Assembly (NCBI RefSeq): GCF_011683915.1
Contig: NZ_JAAQPH010000001.1
Span: 372,001 to 436,000, forward strand
DNA length: 64,000 nucleotides
Reading direction: 5' to 3'
From: Pelagibius litoralis
GTDB taxonomy: Bacteria; Pseudomonadota; Alphaproteobacteria; Kiloniellales; Kiloniellaceae
Positions 28,079 to 38,241 of this stretch are shown piece by piece; positions within the stretch are counted from its first letter, which is position 1; each line of letters begins with the position of its first letter. Both the position numbers and the translations under genes were made by a program. Under the pieces are notes generated by a model. The model was not told the DNA's origin. It did not search any database and saw only the letters and a program-made list of their open reading frames with translations.

Positions 28079-29520
28079 CTGCCGCAACGATCCTCGTGGC
28101 CGATGACGATAAGGCAATTCGGACGGTCCTGACCCAGGCCCTGGGGCGCCAGGGACACGTCGTCAGGACCACCGGCAATGCCGCCACCTTGTGGCAGTGG
28201 GTGAATGCGGGCGAGGGTGATCTGGTGATCACCGATGTCGTGATGCCGGACGAAAACGGCCTCGACCTCATTCCCCGCATCAAGAAAATCCGCCCCGGGC
28301 TGCGCATCCTGGTCATGTCGGCACAGAACACATTGCTGACCGCGGTCAAAGCCACCGAACGCGGCGCTTTTGAATATCTGCCCAAACCCTTCGATCTGCG
28401 CGAACTGGTGTCGGTGGTCAACCGGGCACTTTCCGAACCGGCCTCGGGCGGGGGAGCTTTGGTGCATCACGGCGAAGAGGAGGAGGAAAAGCTTCCGCTC
28501 ATCGGCCGCTCGCAGGCGATGCAGGAAATTTATCGGGTCCTGGCGCGCCTTATGCCGACGGATCTGACGGTGATGATCTACGGCGAGTCGGGAACCGGCA
28601 AAGAGTTGGCAGCGCGCGCCCTGCACGACTATGGCAAGCGCCGCCGCGGCACCTTTGTGGCCGTCAACATGGCAGCGATCCCCAGGGAACTGATCGAAAG
28701 CGAACTCTTCGGCCATGAAAAGGGCGCTTTTACCGGCGCCACGACGCGGTCATCGGGGCGCTTCGAGCAGGCCGCCGGGGGGACTTTGTTCCTCGACGAA
28801 ATCGGCGACATGCCCCTGGAAGCGCAGACGCGGCTGCTGCGTGTCCTCCAGGAAGGCGAGTATACGACAGTCGGCGGGCGCACGCCGATAAGGGCCGACG
28901 TGCGGATTATCGCGGCAACCCACAGGGATCTGCGGCAGATGGTGCGGCAGGGGTTGTTTCGCGAGGACCTGTTCTACCGCCTGAGCGTGGTGCCGATCCG
29001 CCTGCCGCCGCTGCGCGAACGCAGCGAGGATATATCCGAGCTCATCCGCCATTTCTTTGCCGAGGCGCAGAACGAGGGGCTGGCCACAAAGACCCTGGAC
29101 GGCGAGGCCATGGAGGCCTTGCGTGCCTATCATTGGCCGGGAAACGTGCGCGAGCTGGAGAACCTGGTTCGCCGGTTGACTGTGCTCTATAGCCAGGAAA
29201 CCATCGGCATCGACGTAATCAACAGTGAGTTGAGCGAGGTCGACGCCGGAACCTCGGAGCCTTCGACGGCGCCGGACTCGCTTGGCAGCGCGGTAGAGCA
29301 TCACCTTCGATCCTACTTTGCCGCGCATGACGGCAACCTTCCGGCGCCGGGTCTTTATGACCGTGTTCTGCGGGAATTGGAGCGCCCTTTGATCGAACTC
29401 TCCCTTTCAGCGACACGTGGCAATCAAATTCGCGCGGCAAAATTGTTGGGCCTCAATCGAAATACTTTGCGAAAGAAGATTCGAGACCTAGACATCCAGG
29501 TGGTTCGCGGCCTTAAATAG
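28075..29520 (+). CDS. ntrC: Nitrogen regulation response regulator NtrC
   Basis: 481 residues. Receiver domain with phospho-acceptor Asp54 ('[12 protein letters not shown]'). AAA+ domain with Walker A 'GESGTGKE', the sigma54-contacting 'GAFTGA' loop and Walker B '[12 protein letters not shown]'. C-terminal Fis-type helix-turn-helix ('[20 protein letters not shown]'). When phosphorylated by NtrB it activates sigma54 promoters for nitrogen assimilation. All parts are intact, in contrast to NtrX below. Confidence 0.98.
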   Translation: MTAATILVADDDKAIRTVLTQALGRQGHVVRTTGNAATLWQWVNAGEGDLVITDVVMPDENGLDLIPRIKKIRPGLRILVMSAQNTLLTAVKATERGAFEYLPKPFDLRELVSVVNRALSEPASGGGALVHHGEEEEEKLPLIGRSQAMQEIYRVLARLMPTDLTVMIYGESGTGKELAARALHDYGKRRRGTFVAVNMAAIPRELIESELFGHEKGAFTGATTRSSGRFEQAAGGTLFLDEIGDMPLEAQTRLLRVLQEGEYTTVGGRTPIRADVRIIAATHRDLRQMVRQGLFREDLFYRLSVVPIRLPPLRERSEDISELIRHFFAEAQNEGLATKTLDGEAMEALRAYHWPGNVRELENLVRRLTVLYSQETIGIDVINSELSEVDAGTSEPSTAPDSLGSAVEHHLRSYFAAHDGNLPAPGLYDRVLRELERPLIELSLSATRGNQIRAAKLLGLNRNTLRKKIRDLDIQVVRGLK

Positions 29521-29523
29521 CCT

Positions 29524-31887
29524 GTGGCAAATATACAACAGACGAACGACTCCGCCGGCCCCTCGGTCGAGGACATTGAAGTCGAAGGGATCGAAACGGT
29601 GGCCGGCCGCCCAGAGGGCGGCTGGACCGCTATGCTTCTGCGATGGGCGCGGAACATCAGGTTTGAGCGGACGCTGGCGATCTTCCTCTTGGTCGCCGGG
29701 CTGACCAGTGGGATTGCAACCTTTGTTGCAATGACCGGTAACCTCTCGGTTGTCGCCAACGCCGACCACATCCTGTTGCTTCTGCTGACCGACCTGGTCG
29801 TCATTCTCGGCCTGGCTGCCCTGATTACCCGGCGATTGTCGATTCTCTGGATCGAACGCAAGAAGGGGCGCGCAGGTTCGCGTTTGCACGGCCGTTTGGT
29901 GGCTCTGTTTTCCGTGGTGGCGGTGGCACCGACCATCCTGGTCGCGGCCTTCTCGGTCATCATGTTCGATCTGGGTTTGGAGTTCTGGTTCAGCGAACGG
30001 GTTTCCACTGCCATCAAGAACTCCCGTGCCGTTGCCGCAGCCTATCTTGACGAGCACCAGCAAACCATTGCGGCGGATGCTCTGGCCATCGCCCAGGTGC
30101 TGAACAAGGGCGGGCCGACGCTGGCCTACAACCCGGCGATCTTCAACAATGTCATGACCCGGCAGGCGAGCCTGCGCTATCTGACCGAGGCGGCGGTCTA
30201 CGACAGATCCGGGCGCATGCTCGCACGCTCTTCCAGCTTCCTGTTGGCGTTCAATCCGGAAATTCCCGAATGGGCCTTTGAGCGGGCAAGCAGCGACGGC
30301 ATGGCGATCATGACCTCGGAGGAAGAGGACCGGGTGAGGGCCTTGGTGCGCCTGGATCTCGCCGCCGATGCCTATCTCTATATCGGGCGCCTAGTCGATT
30401 CACGGGTACTGGGTCACATGGAGTCTACGCGCTGGGCGGTGCAGCGTTACGAGGAGCTCGAAGGCGATCGTTTCAGCCTTCAGATTACCTTTGCGCTGAT
30501 CTTTCTGGTCGTTGCCCTGTTGCTGCTTTTGGTGGCCGTATGGATCGGCCTGGCTTTTGCCAATCAGCTCACGGGGCCGATCGGCAGTCTGATCGCCACT
30601 GCGGAGCGGGTCGGTAAAGGCGACCTGAAGGCGCGCATCCAAGGACCTGCCCGCCGCGATGAGATCGGCAATCTCTCCCGTGCCTTCAACAAGATGACCG
30701 GCCAGCTCGAGCGGCAGCAGGATGCGCTGTTGGAGGCGAATGCCGAATTGGATTATCGCAGCCGCTTTATCGAAGTTGTCCTTGGCGGGGTTTCCGCCGG
30801 GGTTATAGGCCTGGACGATGCGGGCCGCATCAACCTGGCAAACCGCATGGCCTGTGACTTCCTCTCGCTCGATGCCGAGGATCTCCGCGGGCAGCCTTTG
30901 CAGGACGTCTTTCCGGCAATGAGCGATCTGCTGGACAACGCGCGTCGACGGCCGAGGCGCCTGGCACAATCGCAGCTCACCATGCCCGACAGCAGTGGTG
31001 CGGAGCGGGTTTTGCTGGTGCGCATCTCCGCCGAGGTCGAAGCCGGCACGACCATGGGCTTCGTCGTCACTTTCGATGAGATTACCCAGCTTCTGGCGGC
31101 CCAACGTAAGGCCGCATGGTCGGACATCGCCCGCCGGATCGCCCACGAAATCAAAAACCCGCTGACCCCGATCCAACTGGCAGCCGAGCGTTTGAAACGC
31201 AAGTATGTGAGCCAGATTGTCGACGATCCGGAAACCTTCAAGGTCTGTACCGATACGATTGTTCGCCATGTTGGCGATATCGGGCGTATGGTCGATGAGT
31301 TTTCCGCCTTCGCCCGCATGCCGGCGCCGGCCATGCAGTCGGAGGACATTGCCAAGCTGGTCGAACAAGCAGCCTTTCTTCAGCGCACGGCCCACCACGA
31401 TATCGCTTTTAAACTGTCGCTGCCGGATGAACCGATAATTTTGGCCTGCGACAGCCGACAGGTCGTACAGGCTTTGACAAATCTGATTCTGAACGGCATT
31501 GAATCAATCGAAGGTCGCCATTTTCGCGACGGGCCGAAGGCCCCGCCGGGCGCGCTGGAACTGAGGGTCCTGACGGATGACGGAAATTGTATTATTGAGA
31601 TCCTGGACAACGGCAAGGGACTGCCGGTAGAGGACAGAAGCCGCTTGACAGAACCCTACGTCACGACACGTGAACGGGGTACAGGCCTGGGATTGGCTAT
31701 AGTGAAAAAGATAATGGAAGATCACGGCGGCAACCTGATCTTGAAAGATAGAGACGGGGACGGGGCGGCAGTCAGTTTGATCTTCCCTCTTCGGGACGAA
31801 TTGATCGAAGGCGGTTCGCAACATGAGGCCGAAGTGACTGCTGCGACGTCAGGCAGAGCGGTAGAGAGAGCGGCGGGCAATGGCTGA
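29524..31887 (+). CDS. ntrY: Membrane sensor histidine kinase NtrY
   Basis: 787 residues, GTG start three bases after ntrC. Two or three N-terminal membrane helices (about 40-150) and a periplasmic loop lead to another helix near 320-345. A HAMP domain ('GPIGSLIATAERVGKGDLKARI'-type, in pieces), a PAS domain (about 405-520), HisKA with His541 ('RRIAHEIKNPLTP') and an HATPase domain ('DNGKGLP', 'GTGLGLAIVKKIM') follow. It pairs with NtrX and in alphaproteobacteria controls nitrogen use, respiration and cell envelope traits. Confidence 0.97.
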   Translation: MANIQQTNDSAGPSVEDIEVEGIETVAGRPEGGWTAMLLRWARNIRFERTLAIFLLVAGLTSGIATFVAMTGNLSVVANADHILLLLLTDLVVILGLAALITRRLSILWIERKKGRAGSRLHGRLVALFSVVAVAPTILVAAFSVIMFDLGLEFWFSERVSTAIKNSRAVAAAYLDEHQQTIAADALAIAQVLNKGGPTLAYNPAIFNNVMTRQASLRYLTEAAVYDRSGRMLARSSSFLLAFNPEIPEWAFERASSDGMAIMTSEEEDRVRALVRLDLAADAYLYIGRLVDSRVLGHMESTRWAVQRYEELEGDRFSLQITFALIFLVVALLLLLVAVWIGLAFANQLTGPIGSLIATAERVGKGDLKARIQGPARRDEIGNLSRAFNKMTGQLERQQDALLEANAELDYRSRFIEVVLGGVSAGVIGLDDAGRINLANRMACDFLSLDAEDLRGQPLQDVFPAMSDLLDNARRRPRRLAQSQLTMPDSSGAERVLLVRISAEVEAGTTMGFVVTFDEITQLLAAQRKAAWSDIARRIAHEIKNPLTPIQLAAERLKRKYVSQIVDDPETFKVCTDTIVRHVGDIGRMVDEFSAFARMPAPAMQSEDIAKLVEQAAFLQRTAHHDIAFKLSLPDEPIILACDSRQVVQALTNLILNGIESIEGRHFRDGPKAPPGALELRVLTDDGNCIIEILDNGKGLPVEDRSRLTEPYVTTRERGTGLGLAIVKKIMEDHGGNLILKDRDGDGAAVSLIFPLRDELIEGGSQHEAEVTAATSGRAVERAAGNG

Positions 31888-33271
31888 CGAAATCCTGATC
31901 GTCGATGACGAAGCCGACATCCGTTTACTCATAAAGGGTATCCTAGAGGACGAGGGTTACGAGACGCGCGATGCCGGCGATAGTGAAACGGCCTTTGACA
32001 TGCTGCGCGACCGCCGGCCCAGTCTCGTCGTTCTCGATATCTGGCTGCAGAACTCGAAGCTCGACGGTATGGAGATGTTGAGTGTCATCAAGCGGGAACA
32101 CCCACTGGTGCCCGTGGTGATGATCTCCGGCCATGGCAACATCGAAACCGCGGTCAATGCCATCAAGCTGGGCGCTTACGATTTCATCGAGAAGCCCTTT
32201 AAGTCGGATCGCCTGCTGCTGATCGTTCAACGCGCGATCGAAGCGGCGCGCCTGCGCAGCGAGAATGAGGAACTGCGCCTGCGGGCCGGACAGCCCTCTG
32301 ACCTTATCGGCTCTTCCCCCTGGTTTCACCACGTCAGCCAGGCTGTTCGAAAGGTCGCGCCGACCGGTAGCCGAGTACTCATTACCGGCCCCGCCGGCGC
32401 CGGCAAAGAGGTGGTGGCCCGGCAGCTTCATGCCCAGTCGCATCGCGCGGATGCCAGCTTTGTGGCGCTTAACTGTGCGACGATGCATCCCGACCGGTTG
32501 GAGTCTGAGCTTTTCGGCACGGCCCCGGGGCTCGACGGCAACGATTCTCCGGGAAAGGTTGGCACTTTCGAGCGCGCCCATGGCGGCACCCTGCTGCTTG
32601 ACGAAGTCGCCGACATGCCGATGGAGACGCAGGGTAAGATCGTCCGCGTTCTTCAGGAACAGACCTTCCAGCGCGTCGGTGACGACCGCCGGGTTGCCGT
32701 CGATGTAAGGGTTATCGCCGCCACCAACCGCGATCTTCCCGATCTCATCGAAGACAGCCGCTTCCGCGAGGATCTGTTCTATCGCCTGAACGTCGTTCCC
32801 ATCGAGGTTCCGGCTCTGCGCGAACGCCGCGAGGACATTCCCGATCTTGTTGCCTTTTTCATGGAACGCGCCGCCGAAAGCGCCGGTTTGCCGCCGCGTT
32901 GTTTGAGCGACGATACCCTGGCAGCGCTCCGGGCCTACGATTGGCCGGGAAACGTGCGCCAGCTTCGCAATGTCATTGAATGGGTCCTGATCATGGCGCC
33001 CGGGGGGGCCCAGGATCCAGTACGGCCGGATATGCTGCCGCCGGAAATCGGCGCTTCGGCACCCGCCTCGCTGCCCGGCGAGACCGGTGAGGAGATCATG
33101 TCGTTGCCGCTGCGCGAAGCCAGGGAAGTGTTCGAGCGCAAGTACCTTGAGGCACAGGTCATGCGTTTCGGCGGCAATATCTCGCGGACGGCAACTTTCG
33201 TCGGCATGGAACGTTCCGCTCTGCACCGCAAGCTGCGCTCTCTCGGCGTAGGTTCGGTCGATCGGGCCTGA
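31880..33271 (+). CDS. ntrX: Response regulator NtrX, GAFTGA loop replaced
   Basis: 463 residues, overlapping ntrY by 8 bases. The receiver domain has Asp53 ('LVVLDIWLQ'). The AAA+ domain has Walker A 'GPAGAGKE' and Walker B 'GGTLLLDEVADM'. Where NtrC has GAFTGA this protein reads 'FGTAPGLDGNDSPGKVGTF', so the sigma54-binding loop is missing. The C-terminal helix-turn-helix ('NISRTATFVGMERSALHRKL') is intact. It probably acts by DNA binding without sigma54 activation, as reported for NtrX in some alphaproteobacteria. Confidence 0.96.
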   Translation: MADEILIVDDEADIRLLIKGILEDEGYETRDAGDSETAFDMLRDRRPSLVVLDIWLQNSKLDGMEMLSVIKREHPLVPVVMISGHGNIETAVNAIKLGAYDFIEKPFKSDRLLLIVQRAIEAARLRSENEELRLRAGQPSDLIGSSPWFHHVSQAVRKVAPTGSRVLITGPAGAGKEVVARQLHAQSHRADASFVALNCATMHPDRLESELFGTAPGLDGNDSPGKVGTFERAHGGTLLLDEVADMPMETQGKIVRVLQEQTFQRVGDDRRVAVDVRVIAATNRDLPDLIEDSRFREDLFYRLNVVPIEVPALRERREDIPDLVAFFMERAAESAGLPPRCLSDDTLAALRAYDWPGNVRQLRNVIEWVLIMAPGGAQDPVRPDMLPPEIGASAPASLPGETGEEIMSLPLREAREVFERKYLEAQVMRFGGNISRTATFVGMERSALHRKLRSLGVGSVDRA

Positions 33272-33311
33272 GTGTGGTAGCGGGGACGAACTAACCTATG
33301 CAAGTTAACCT

Positions 33312-34688
33312 ATGAAGGTCATCATCTGCGGTGCCGGCCAGGTCGGTTTCAATATTGCGCGCTACCTTTCGAGCGAAAACGCCGACATCACGGTCATCGA
33401 TCAGTCCCGTGAGCTGATCGAGAAGATCACCGATTCCCTCGATGTGAAGGGGCTTGTCGGCTTTGCCTCGCACCCGGACGTTCTGGAGAGTGCCGGGGCG
33501 GCAGACGCCGAAATGGTCATCGCCGTGACCTACGCCGATGAGGTCAACATGGTGGCCTGCCAGATCTGTCATTCCATCTTCGAGGTGCCGACGAAGATCG
33601 CGCGCGTGCGCGAACAAAGCTATCTCGACCCGCTCTGGTCCGATCTGTTCAGCCGCGACCATATGCCTATCGACGTGATCATCTCGCCGGAGATCGAAGT
33701 CGCCAAGGCGATCGAACGGCGTCTTCAATTGCCCGGTGCCTTCGATGTGCAACCCCTGGCCGACGGCAAGGTCAGCCTGGTCGGTCTGCACTGCACGGAA
33801 GACACGCCGGTCATCCATACGCCGCTGCGCCAGCTGACGGCCCTGTTTCCCGATCTTCATATCGTGGTCATCGGCATATCGCGCGAGGGTCAGGGATTCG
33901 TACCGACACCAGACGATGACATGCGGGTCGGCGACGATGTCTACCTGGTCGCCGATACCAGCCATCTGGCGCGCACAATGGCGGTTTTCGGCCATGAGGA
34001 AAAAGAGGCGCGCCGCGTGATCATCGTCGGCGGCGGGAACATCGGCCTGAACCTCGCGACGGCGGTTGAGAACAACCACCCGCAGGTGAACCTCAAAGTG
34101 ATCGAGGTGGACAAGCGCCGGGCGGAGACTGTCGCGCAGGCGCTGCAGCGCACCGTCGTCATTCACGGCGATGCCCTGGATACGGAGATCCTTGAGGAGG
34201 CCAACGCCGCCATTGCCGAGACCGTCATTGCCGTCTCCAACGACGACGAGGTGAACATCCTGACCTCGCTGTTGGCCAAGCGTTATGGCTGTAAGCGGGC
34301 GGTTACGCTGATCAACAAGACATCCTATGGACCCCTGATCGGCACGCTGGGAATCGACACGGTCGTCAGCCCGCGGGCAATTACGGTGTCGACGATCCTG
34401 CAGCACGTGCGGCGCGGGCGGATCCGTTCCGTACACTCCCTGAGCGAAGGCTTCGGCGAGGTGATCGAGGCGGAGGCTCTCGAGACCTCAAGTCTGGTCG
34501 GTGTGCCGATCCGCGAGGCCCGCCTGCCGGAGGGGGTGATCGTCGGAGCCATCGTGCGCGGGAACGAGGTCATTATTCCCCGCGGCGATACGATCACGCG
34601 GGCCAATGATCTGGTGGTTATCTTCGCGCGCTCCGAGGCGGTTAAGAAGGTCGAGAAGCTCTTTGCCGTGAAACTGGAGTTTTTCTAG
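33312..34688 (+). CDS. trkA: Trk potassium uptake regulator TrkA
   Basis: 458 residues made of two tandem RCK units. Each has an NAD-binding Rossmann fold ('IICGAGQVGFNIARYL' near residue 3 and 'IVGGGNIGLNLATAVE' near residue 237) and a TrkA-C domain. It is a peripheral membrane protein gating the TrkH/G channel. TrkH itself is not in this window. It lies 40 bases after ntrX, a conserved neighbour in alphaproteobacteria. Confidence 0.97.
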   Translation: MKVIICGAGQVGFNIARYLSSENADITVIDQSRELIEKITDSLDVKGLVGFASHPDVLESAGAADAEMVIAVTYADEVNMVACQICHSIFEVPTKIARVREQSYLDPLWSDLFSRDHMPIDVIISPEIEVAKAIERRLQLPGAFDVQPLADGKVSLVGLHCTEDTPVIHTPLRQLTALFPDLHIVVIGISREGQGFVPTPDDDMRVGDDVYLVADTSHLARTMAVFGHEEKEARRVIIVGGGNIGLNLATAVENNHPQVNLKVIEVDKRRAETVAQALQRTVVIHGDALDTEILEEANAAIAETVIAVSNDDEVNILTSLLAKRYGCKRAVTLINKTSYGPLIGTLGIDTVVSPRAITVSTILQHVRRGRIRSVHSLSEGFGEVIEAEALETSSLVGVPIREARLPEGVIVGAIVRGNEVIIPRGDTITRANDLVVIFARSEAVKKVEKLFAVKLEFF

Positions 34689-34751
34689 ACCTTATCGCTA
34701 TCCCGCACCGATCCGGATCTGTGCAGTTAACATCGAGGAAAGACGTCGCCC

Positions 34752-35615
34752 ATGCCCCGCCAAGCTTATGTCAACGGCCGCTACCAACCCCACAGCGATG
34801 CGGCTGTTCATATCGAAGATCGAGGATACCAGTTCGCTGACGGGGTCTACGAAGTGGTGCCGGTCTACAACGGCATTCTGGTGGACGAAGACCTCCATTT
34901 CGACCGCCTGGACCGTTCGCTTGCCGAACTGCAGATCGAGGAGCCGATGTCGCGCCCGGCACTGAAGCTGGTGGCGCGTGAGTTGATGCGCCGAAACGGC
35001 CTCTCCAACGGCTTTGTCTATATGCAGGTCACCCGCGGCGTGGCCCCGCGCGACCACAAGTTTCCCAAAGATTCCCGGCCGGCCCTGGTTTTGACCACGC
35101 GGCAGATGAAGCCGCACAGCCCACAGGTACTGGCCGAGGGATTGAAAGTCATCACAGTGACCGACCAGCGCTGGGACCGCTGCGATATCAAATCGGTGTC
35201 GCTGCTGCCCAATGTTCTGGGCAAGCAAGCCGCCGCCGAGGCCGGGGCCTACGAAGCCTGGCAGGTCGACGGGGACGGCATGGTGACCGAGGGAACCTCG
35301 ACCAACGCCTGGATCGTGACCGGCGACAACAAGGTGGTGACCCGTGACGCCACCCACTCGATTCTGAACGGCATCACCCGCATCACCCTGTTGGAGCTCA
35401 TCAAGGCCGAGGGTTACTCACTGGAGGAACGATCCTTCTCGGTCGCGGAGGCCCAGGAAGCGCGGGAAGCTTTCCTGACCTCCAGCACCTCGTTCGTGCT
35501 GCCGGTGACCCAGCTCGACGGCAAGCCCATCGGCAACGGCCACCCTGGTATCCTGACCGGCAAACTGCGTCATCATTACATGGACTATATGCAGACGCTG
35601 CGGAAGAGCGCGTGA
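34752..35615 (+). CDS. D-amino-acid aminotransferase (class IV)
   Basis: 287 residues, PLP fold type IV. The Schiff-base Lys is in 'CDIKSVSLLPNVLGKQ' and the Glu contacting the PLP nitrogen in 'MVTEGTSTNAW'. 'RGYQFADGVYEV' and 'GITRITLLEL' are typical. The 'DIKS..LLPN' form favours D-amino-acid over branched-chain aminotransferase. It could make D-Glu or D-Ala for cell wall, or degrade D-amino acids. It overlaps the next gene by four bases. Confidence 0.9.
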   Translation: MPRQAYVNGRYQPHSDAAVHIEDRGYQFADGVYEVVPVYNGILVDEDLHFDRLDRSLAELQIEEPMSRPALKLVARELMRRNGLSNGFVYMQVTRGVAPRDHKFPKDSRPALVLTTRQMKPHSPQVLAEGLKVITVTDQRWDRCDIKSVSLLPNVLGKQAAAEAGAYEAWQVDGDGMVTEGTSTNAWIVTGDNKVVTRDATHSILNGITRITLLELIKAEGYSLEERSFSVAEAQEAREAFLTSSTSFVLPVTQLDGKPIGNGHPGILTGKLRHHYMDYMQTLRKSA

Positions 35616-36274
35616 AGCTGGCGCGCCCCCGTGCCGTTATATTCGACTGGGATAACACCCTGGTTGATAGCTGGGCGGTCATCCACCACGCTTTGTCTAC
35701 CACCTTTGAGGCTTTGGGCGAGGAACCCTGGACCCTGGCGGAGACGCGCCAGCGGGTGCGCAAGTCGGCGCGTGACAGCTTTCCGGAGCTTTTCGGCCCG
35801 CGGGCGGGGGAGGCGACCGAGGTTTTCTACCGCACCTATGAAGCGGATCATCTGGCGCAGCTGAATCCGCTGCCCGGGGCCGAGGCGATGCTGCAGGGTC
35901 TGGCCGAGCTGCCCGACCTGAAACTGGCCGTCGTCAGCAACAAGAAGGGTACACTGCTGCGCAAAGAGGCCCTGCATCTCGGCTGGGAGCGGCATTTTGT
36001 CTCGCTGGTCGGTGCCAACGATGCGGAACAGGACAAACCGGCGCCGGAGGTGGTGGACTTCGCCCTGGCCGGCAGCGGGATTGCGGCCGGCCCCGGCGTC
36101 TGGTTTGTCGGCGATACCGATATCGACCTTGTTTGTGCGGAGAACAGCGGTTGTACCGCAATCCTGTTGCGGCCCGACGCGCCCGCCGCGATGGAGTTCG
36201 ACGGAACGGCTTTGGATTTTCATGTTCCGGACTGTGCCGGCTTTTCCGAACTGGTTATCCAAAGCCTGAAATAA
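35612..36274 (+). CDS. HAD-family hydrolase (phosphatase)
   Basis: 220 residues, GTG start overlapping the aminotransferase stop. Motif I is 'IFDWDNTLVDSW', motif II Ser in 'AVVSNKKG', motif III Lys near 'QDKPAPEVV' and motif IV 'GDTDIDLVCAENSG'. This is the phosphoglycolate-phosphatase-like subgroup with a helical cap. Substrate unknown; coupling to the aminotransferase suggests a related pathway or just operon packing. Confidence 0.92.
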   Translation: MKLARPRAVIFDWDNTLVDSWAVIHHALSTTFEALGEEPWTLAETRQRVRKSARDSFPELFGPRAGEATEVFYRTYEADHLAQLNPLPGAEAMLQGLAELPDLKLAVVSNKKGTLLRKEALHLGWERHFVSLVGANDAEQDKPAPEVVDFALAGSGIAAGPGVWFVGDTDIDLVCAENSGCTAILLRPDAPAAMEFDGTALDFHVPDCAGFSELVIQSLK

Positions 36275-36487
36275 CAAGAGGTTGAATTCAGCTTCATCGC
36301 ACACATTTTTGCAGTGCGGATGAATTTCCATTTCACGGAAGCCGTGGTAAGGAAAGCTGCAAGTCGGCGCCGACTGAGGTATCCTCTCGGACTCGACAAA
36401 GTGTGATTGACCGCGTTATTTTGGGTGTACGAAGGCTGGTCAAGAATAAATAAGCCGTGTCTAAGAAAAACAATAAAGGTGCGAAAA

Positions 36488-36745
36488 ATGGCCGCTGAAA
36501 AGAATCAAAGCGTGCAAGATGTATTCCTCAATCATATTCGCAAGAATAAGGTTCCAGTGACTGTGTTTCTGGTCAACGGCGTGAAGCTGCAGGGAATTGT
36601 TACGTGGTTTGATAATTTTTCTGTTTTGCTTCGCCGCGATGCGCACTCACAGTTGGTCTATAAGCACGCAATTTCGACCGTGATGCCGGCGACTCCGGTC
36701 CAGCTTTTTGAGCCCTCCAAGGAAGAAGAAACTGCCGAGGGCTAG
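36488..36745 (+). CDS. hfq: RNA-binding chaperone Hfq
   Basis: 85 residues. Sm1 is '[18 protein letters not shown]' and Sm2 '[12 protein letters not shown]', both canonical. The N terminus '[19 protein letters not shown]' has the conserved Gln used to bind U-rich RNA. The hexamer matches small RNAs to mRNAs. The ATG at 36488 follows AAAGGTG; an in-frame upstream extension is not Hfq-like. The gene and its 213-bp AT-rich upstream region have lower GC than neighbours. Confidence 0.98.
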   Translation: MAAEKNQSVQDVFLNHIRKNKVPVTVFLVNGVKLQGIVTWFDNFSVLLRRDAHSQLVYKHAISTVMPATPVQLFEPSKEEETAEG

Positions 36746-36843
36746 CTTCGGTGGCAGTCTTTGAGAACCGGCAGCATCGAGCCGCCGGTGTCTAAGCCGA
36801 AATCGCGGGTTTTCTGTCTTTTTGAAAAGAGGGGCGGCGCTCT

Positions 36844-38211
36844 GTGCTGCCACCAGCGATGACTGATTCTGCCCTGGTTTTACACCCGGATATCCTGCGC
36901 CCCGGCCATCCGCCCGGTCTGCGGGCCCCTGAAGCGCGTCTTGACGAAGCGGTCGGCCTGGCCGCGGCTATCGGCCTGAAAGTTGCCCACAGTGAAGTCG
37001 TTGCGGTGAAGCAGGTTCGGCCCGCGACGCTGGTTGGCGGTGGCGTGGTGGAACGCTTTCAGGAGACAATCGCCGAAAACGACATCACTGTCGTAGTGGT
37101 CGACACCGCGCTCAGCCCTGTCCAGCAACGCAATCTGGAGCAGGCCTGGGATTGCAAGGTCATCGACCGCACCGGTCTGATTCTGGAGATCTTCGGCGCC
37201 CGGGCCCGCACCAAGGAAGGCAAGCTGCAGGTCGAGCTGGCCGCCCTCAGCTATCAGCGCTCGCGCCTCGTGCGGTCCTGGACCCATCTGGAGCGCCAGC
37301 GCGGCGGCGTTGGTTTCATGGGCGGCCCCGGCGAAAGCCAGCTTGAAATCGACCGCCGGCTGATCACCGAGCGGATTACACGGCTCAAGAAAGAATTGGT
37401 TCAGGTTCAGCGGACCCGCGGCCTGCACCGCGGGGCACGTCAACGGGTTCCCTATCCGGTGGTTGCCTTTGTCGGCTACACCAACGCCGGCAAATCGACC
37501 CTGTTCAACCGCCTGACCGAGGCGAAGGTCCTGGCGCGCGATCAGCTCTTTGCCACCCTGGATCCCACCATGCGCCGCGTGGTGTTGCCCTCCGGCCAGG
37601 TGGTGATCCTTTCGGATACCGTTGGTTTCATCTCCGACCTTCCGACCGATCTGGTGGCTGCCTTTCGGGCGACTTTGGAAGAGGTTTTGGAAGCCGATCT
37701 GATCCTGCATATCCGCGACGCGGCCCATCCCGACAGCCGGGCCCAGCAGGCGGACGTTCAGGCCGTTCTGGCGGACCTGGGTGTCTCGGAAGGGGCCGAG
37801 CACCTCTTTGAGGTTCTGAACAAATGCGACCTGCTGTCGACCGAGGAGAAGGCCCGGCTTGCGCTGCGCGACGCCGAGCAGCCAAAGGCGGTGCTTTGCT
37901 CAGCCCTGACCGGCGAGGGTTGCGACCAGCTGCTGGCCATGATCGATAACGAACTCTCCGCGAAACGGCTGCAGGTGGCTCTGTCGCTGCCTCTGTCCGA
38001 GGGGGCGGCGCTGTCCTGGCTATACGACCATGGCGAAGTGCTGCAGCGGCGCGACGACGGCCTGGGTTGCCAACTGGATCTGAAAATCGCTCAGAACGAC
38101 TTGCAGCGCTATCTTAAGAAATTCCCGGAAATCGCAGCGAAAAATGAAGAATTACTGCGAATCTACGGCAATCGGCGGCAGATTAAGGAAAAGCAGCTGG
38201 AGAGCGGTTGA
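36844..38211 (+). CDS. hflX: Ribosome-associated GTPase HflX
   Basis: 455 residues. An N-terminal nucleotide-binding subdomain and a helical linker ('GPGESQLEIDRRLI') precede the G domain: G1 'GYTNAGKST', G3 'DTVGF', G4 'NKCD', G5 'CSAL'. HflX splits stalled ribosomes under stress. The GTG at 36844 has GAGGGG before it; ATG 36859 is an alternative without SD. The hfq-hflX pair is conserved. The groES promoter begins inside its last codons. Confidence 0.96.
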   Translation: MLPPAMTDSALVLHPDILRPGHPPGLRAPEARLDEAVGLAAAIGLKVAHSEVVAVKQVRPATLVGGGVVERFQETIAENDITVVVVDTALSPVQQRNLEQAWDCKVIDRTGLILEIFGARARTKEGKLQVELAALSYQRSRLVRSWTHLERQRGGVGFMGGPGESQLEIDRRLITERITRLKKELVQVQRTRGLHRGARQRVPYPVVAFVGYTNAGKSTLFNRLTEAKVLARDQLFATLDPTMRRVVLPSGQVVILSDTVGFISDLPTDLVAAFRATLEEVLEADLILHIRDAAHPDSRAQQADVQAVLADLGVSEGAEHLFEVLNKCDLLSTEEKARLALRDAEQPKAVLCSALTGEGCDQLLAMIDNELSAKRLQVALSLPLSEGAALSWLYDHGEVLQRRDDGLGCQLDLKIAQNDLQRYLKKFPEIAAKNEELLRIYGNRRQIKEKQLESG

Positions 38212-38236
38212 CTCTTCGCTGGCGGACTTCTATATG
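38208..38236 (+). promoter_or_regulatory. groESL sigma70 promoter
   Basis: TTGACT (38208-38213), a 17-bp spacer and TATATG (38231-38236), a strong match. The -35 overlaps the hflX stop codon. Transcription would begin near 38243, inside the CIRCE element. Confidence 0.75.
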
Positions 38237-38241
38237 CTGCC

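Noticed and set aside
36407..36487. A 27-codon N-terminal extension in frame with hfq.
   Set aside because: It has no SD and is not Hfq-like; the ATG at 36488 has AAAGGTG and matches the family start.
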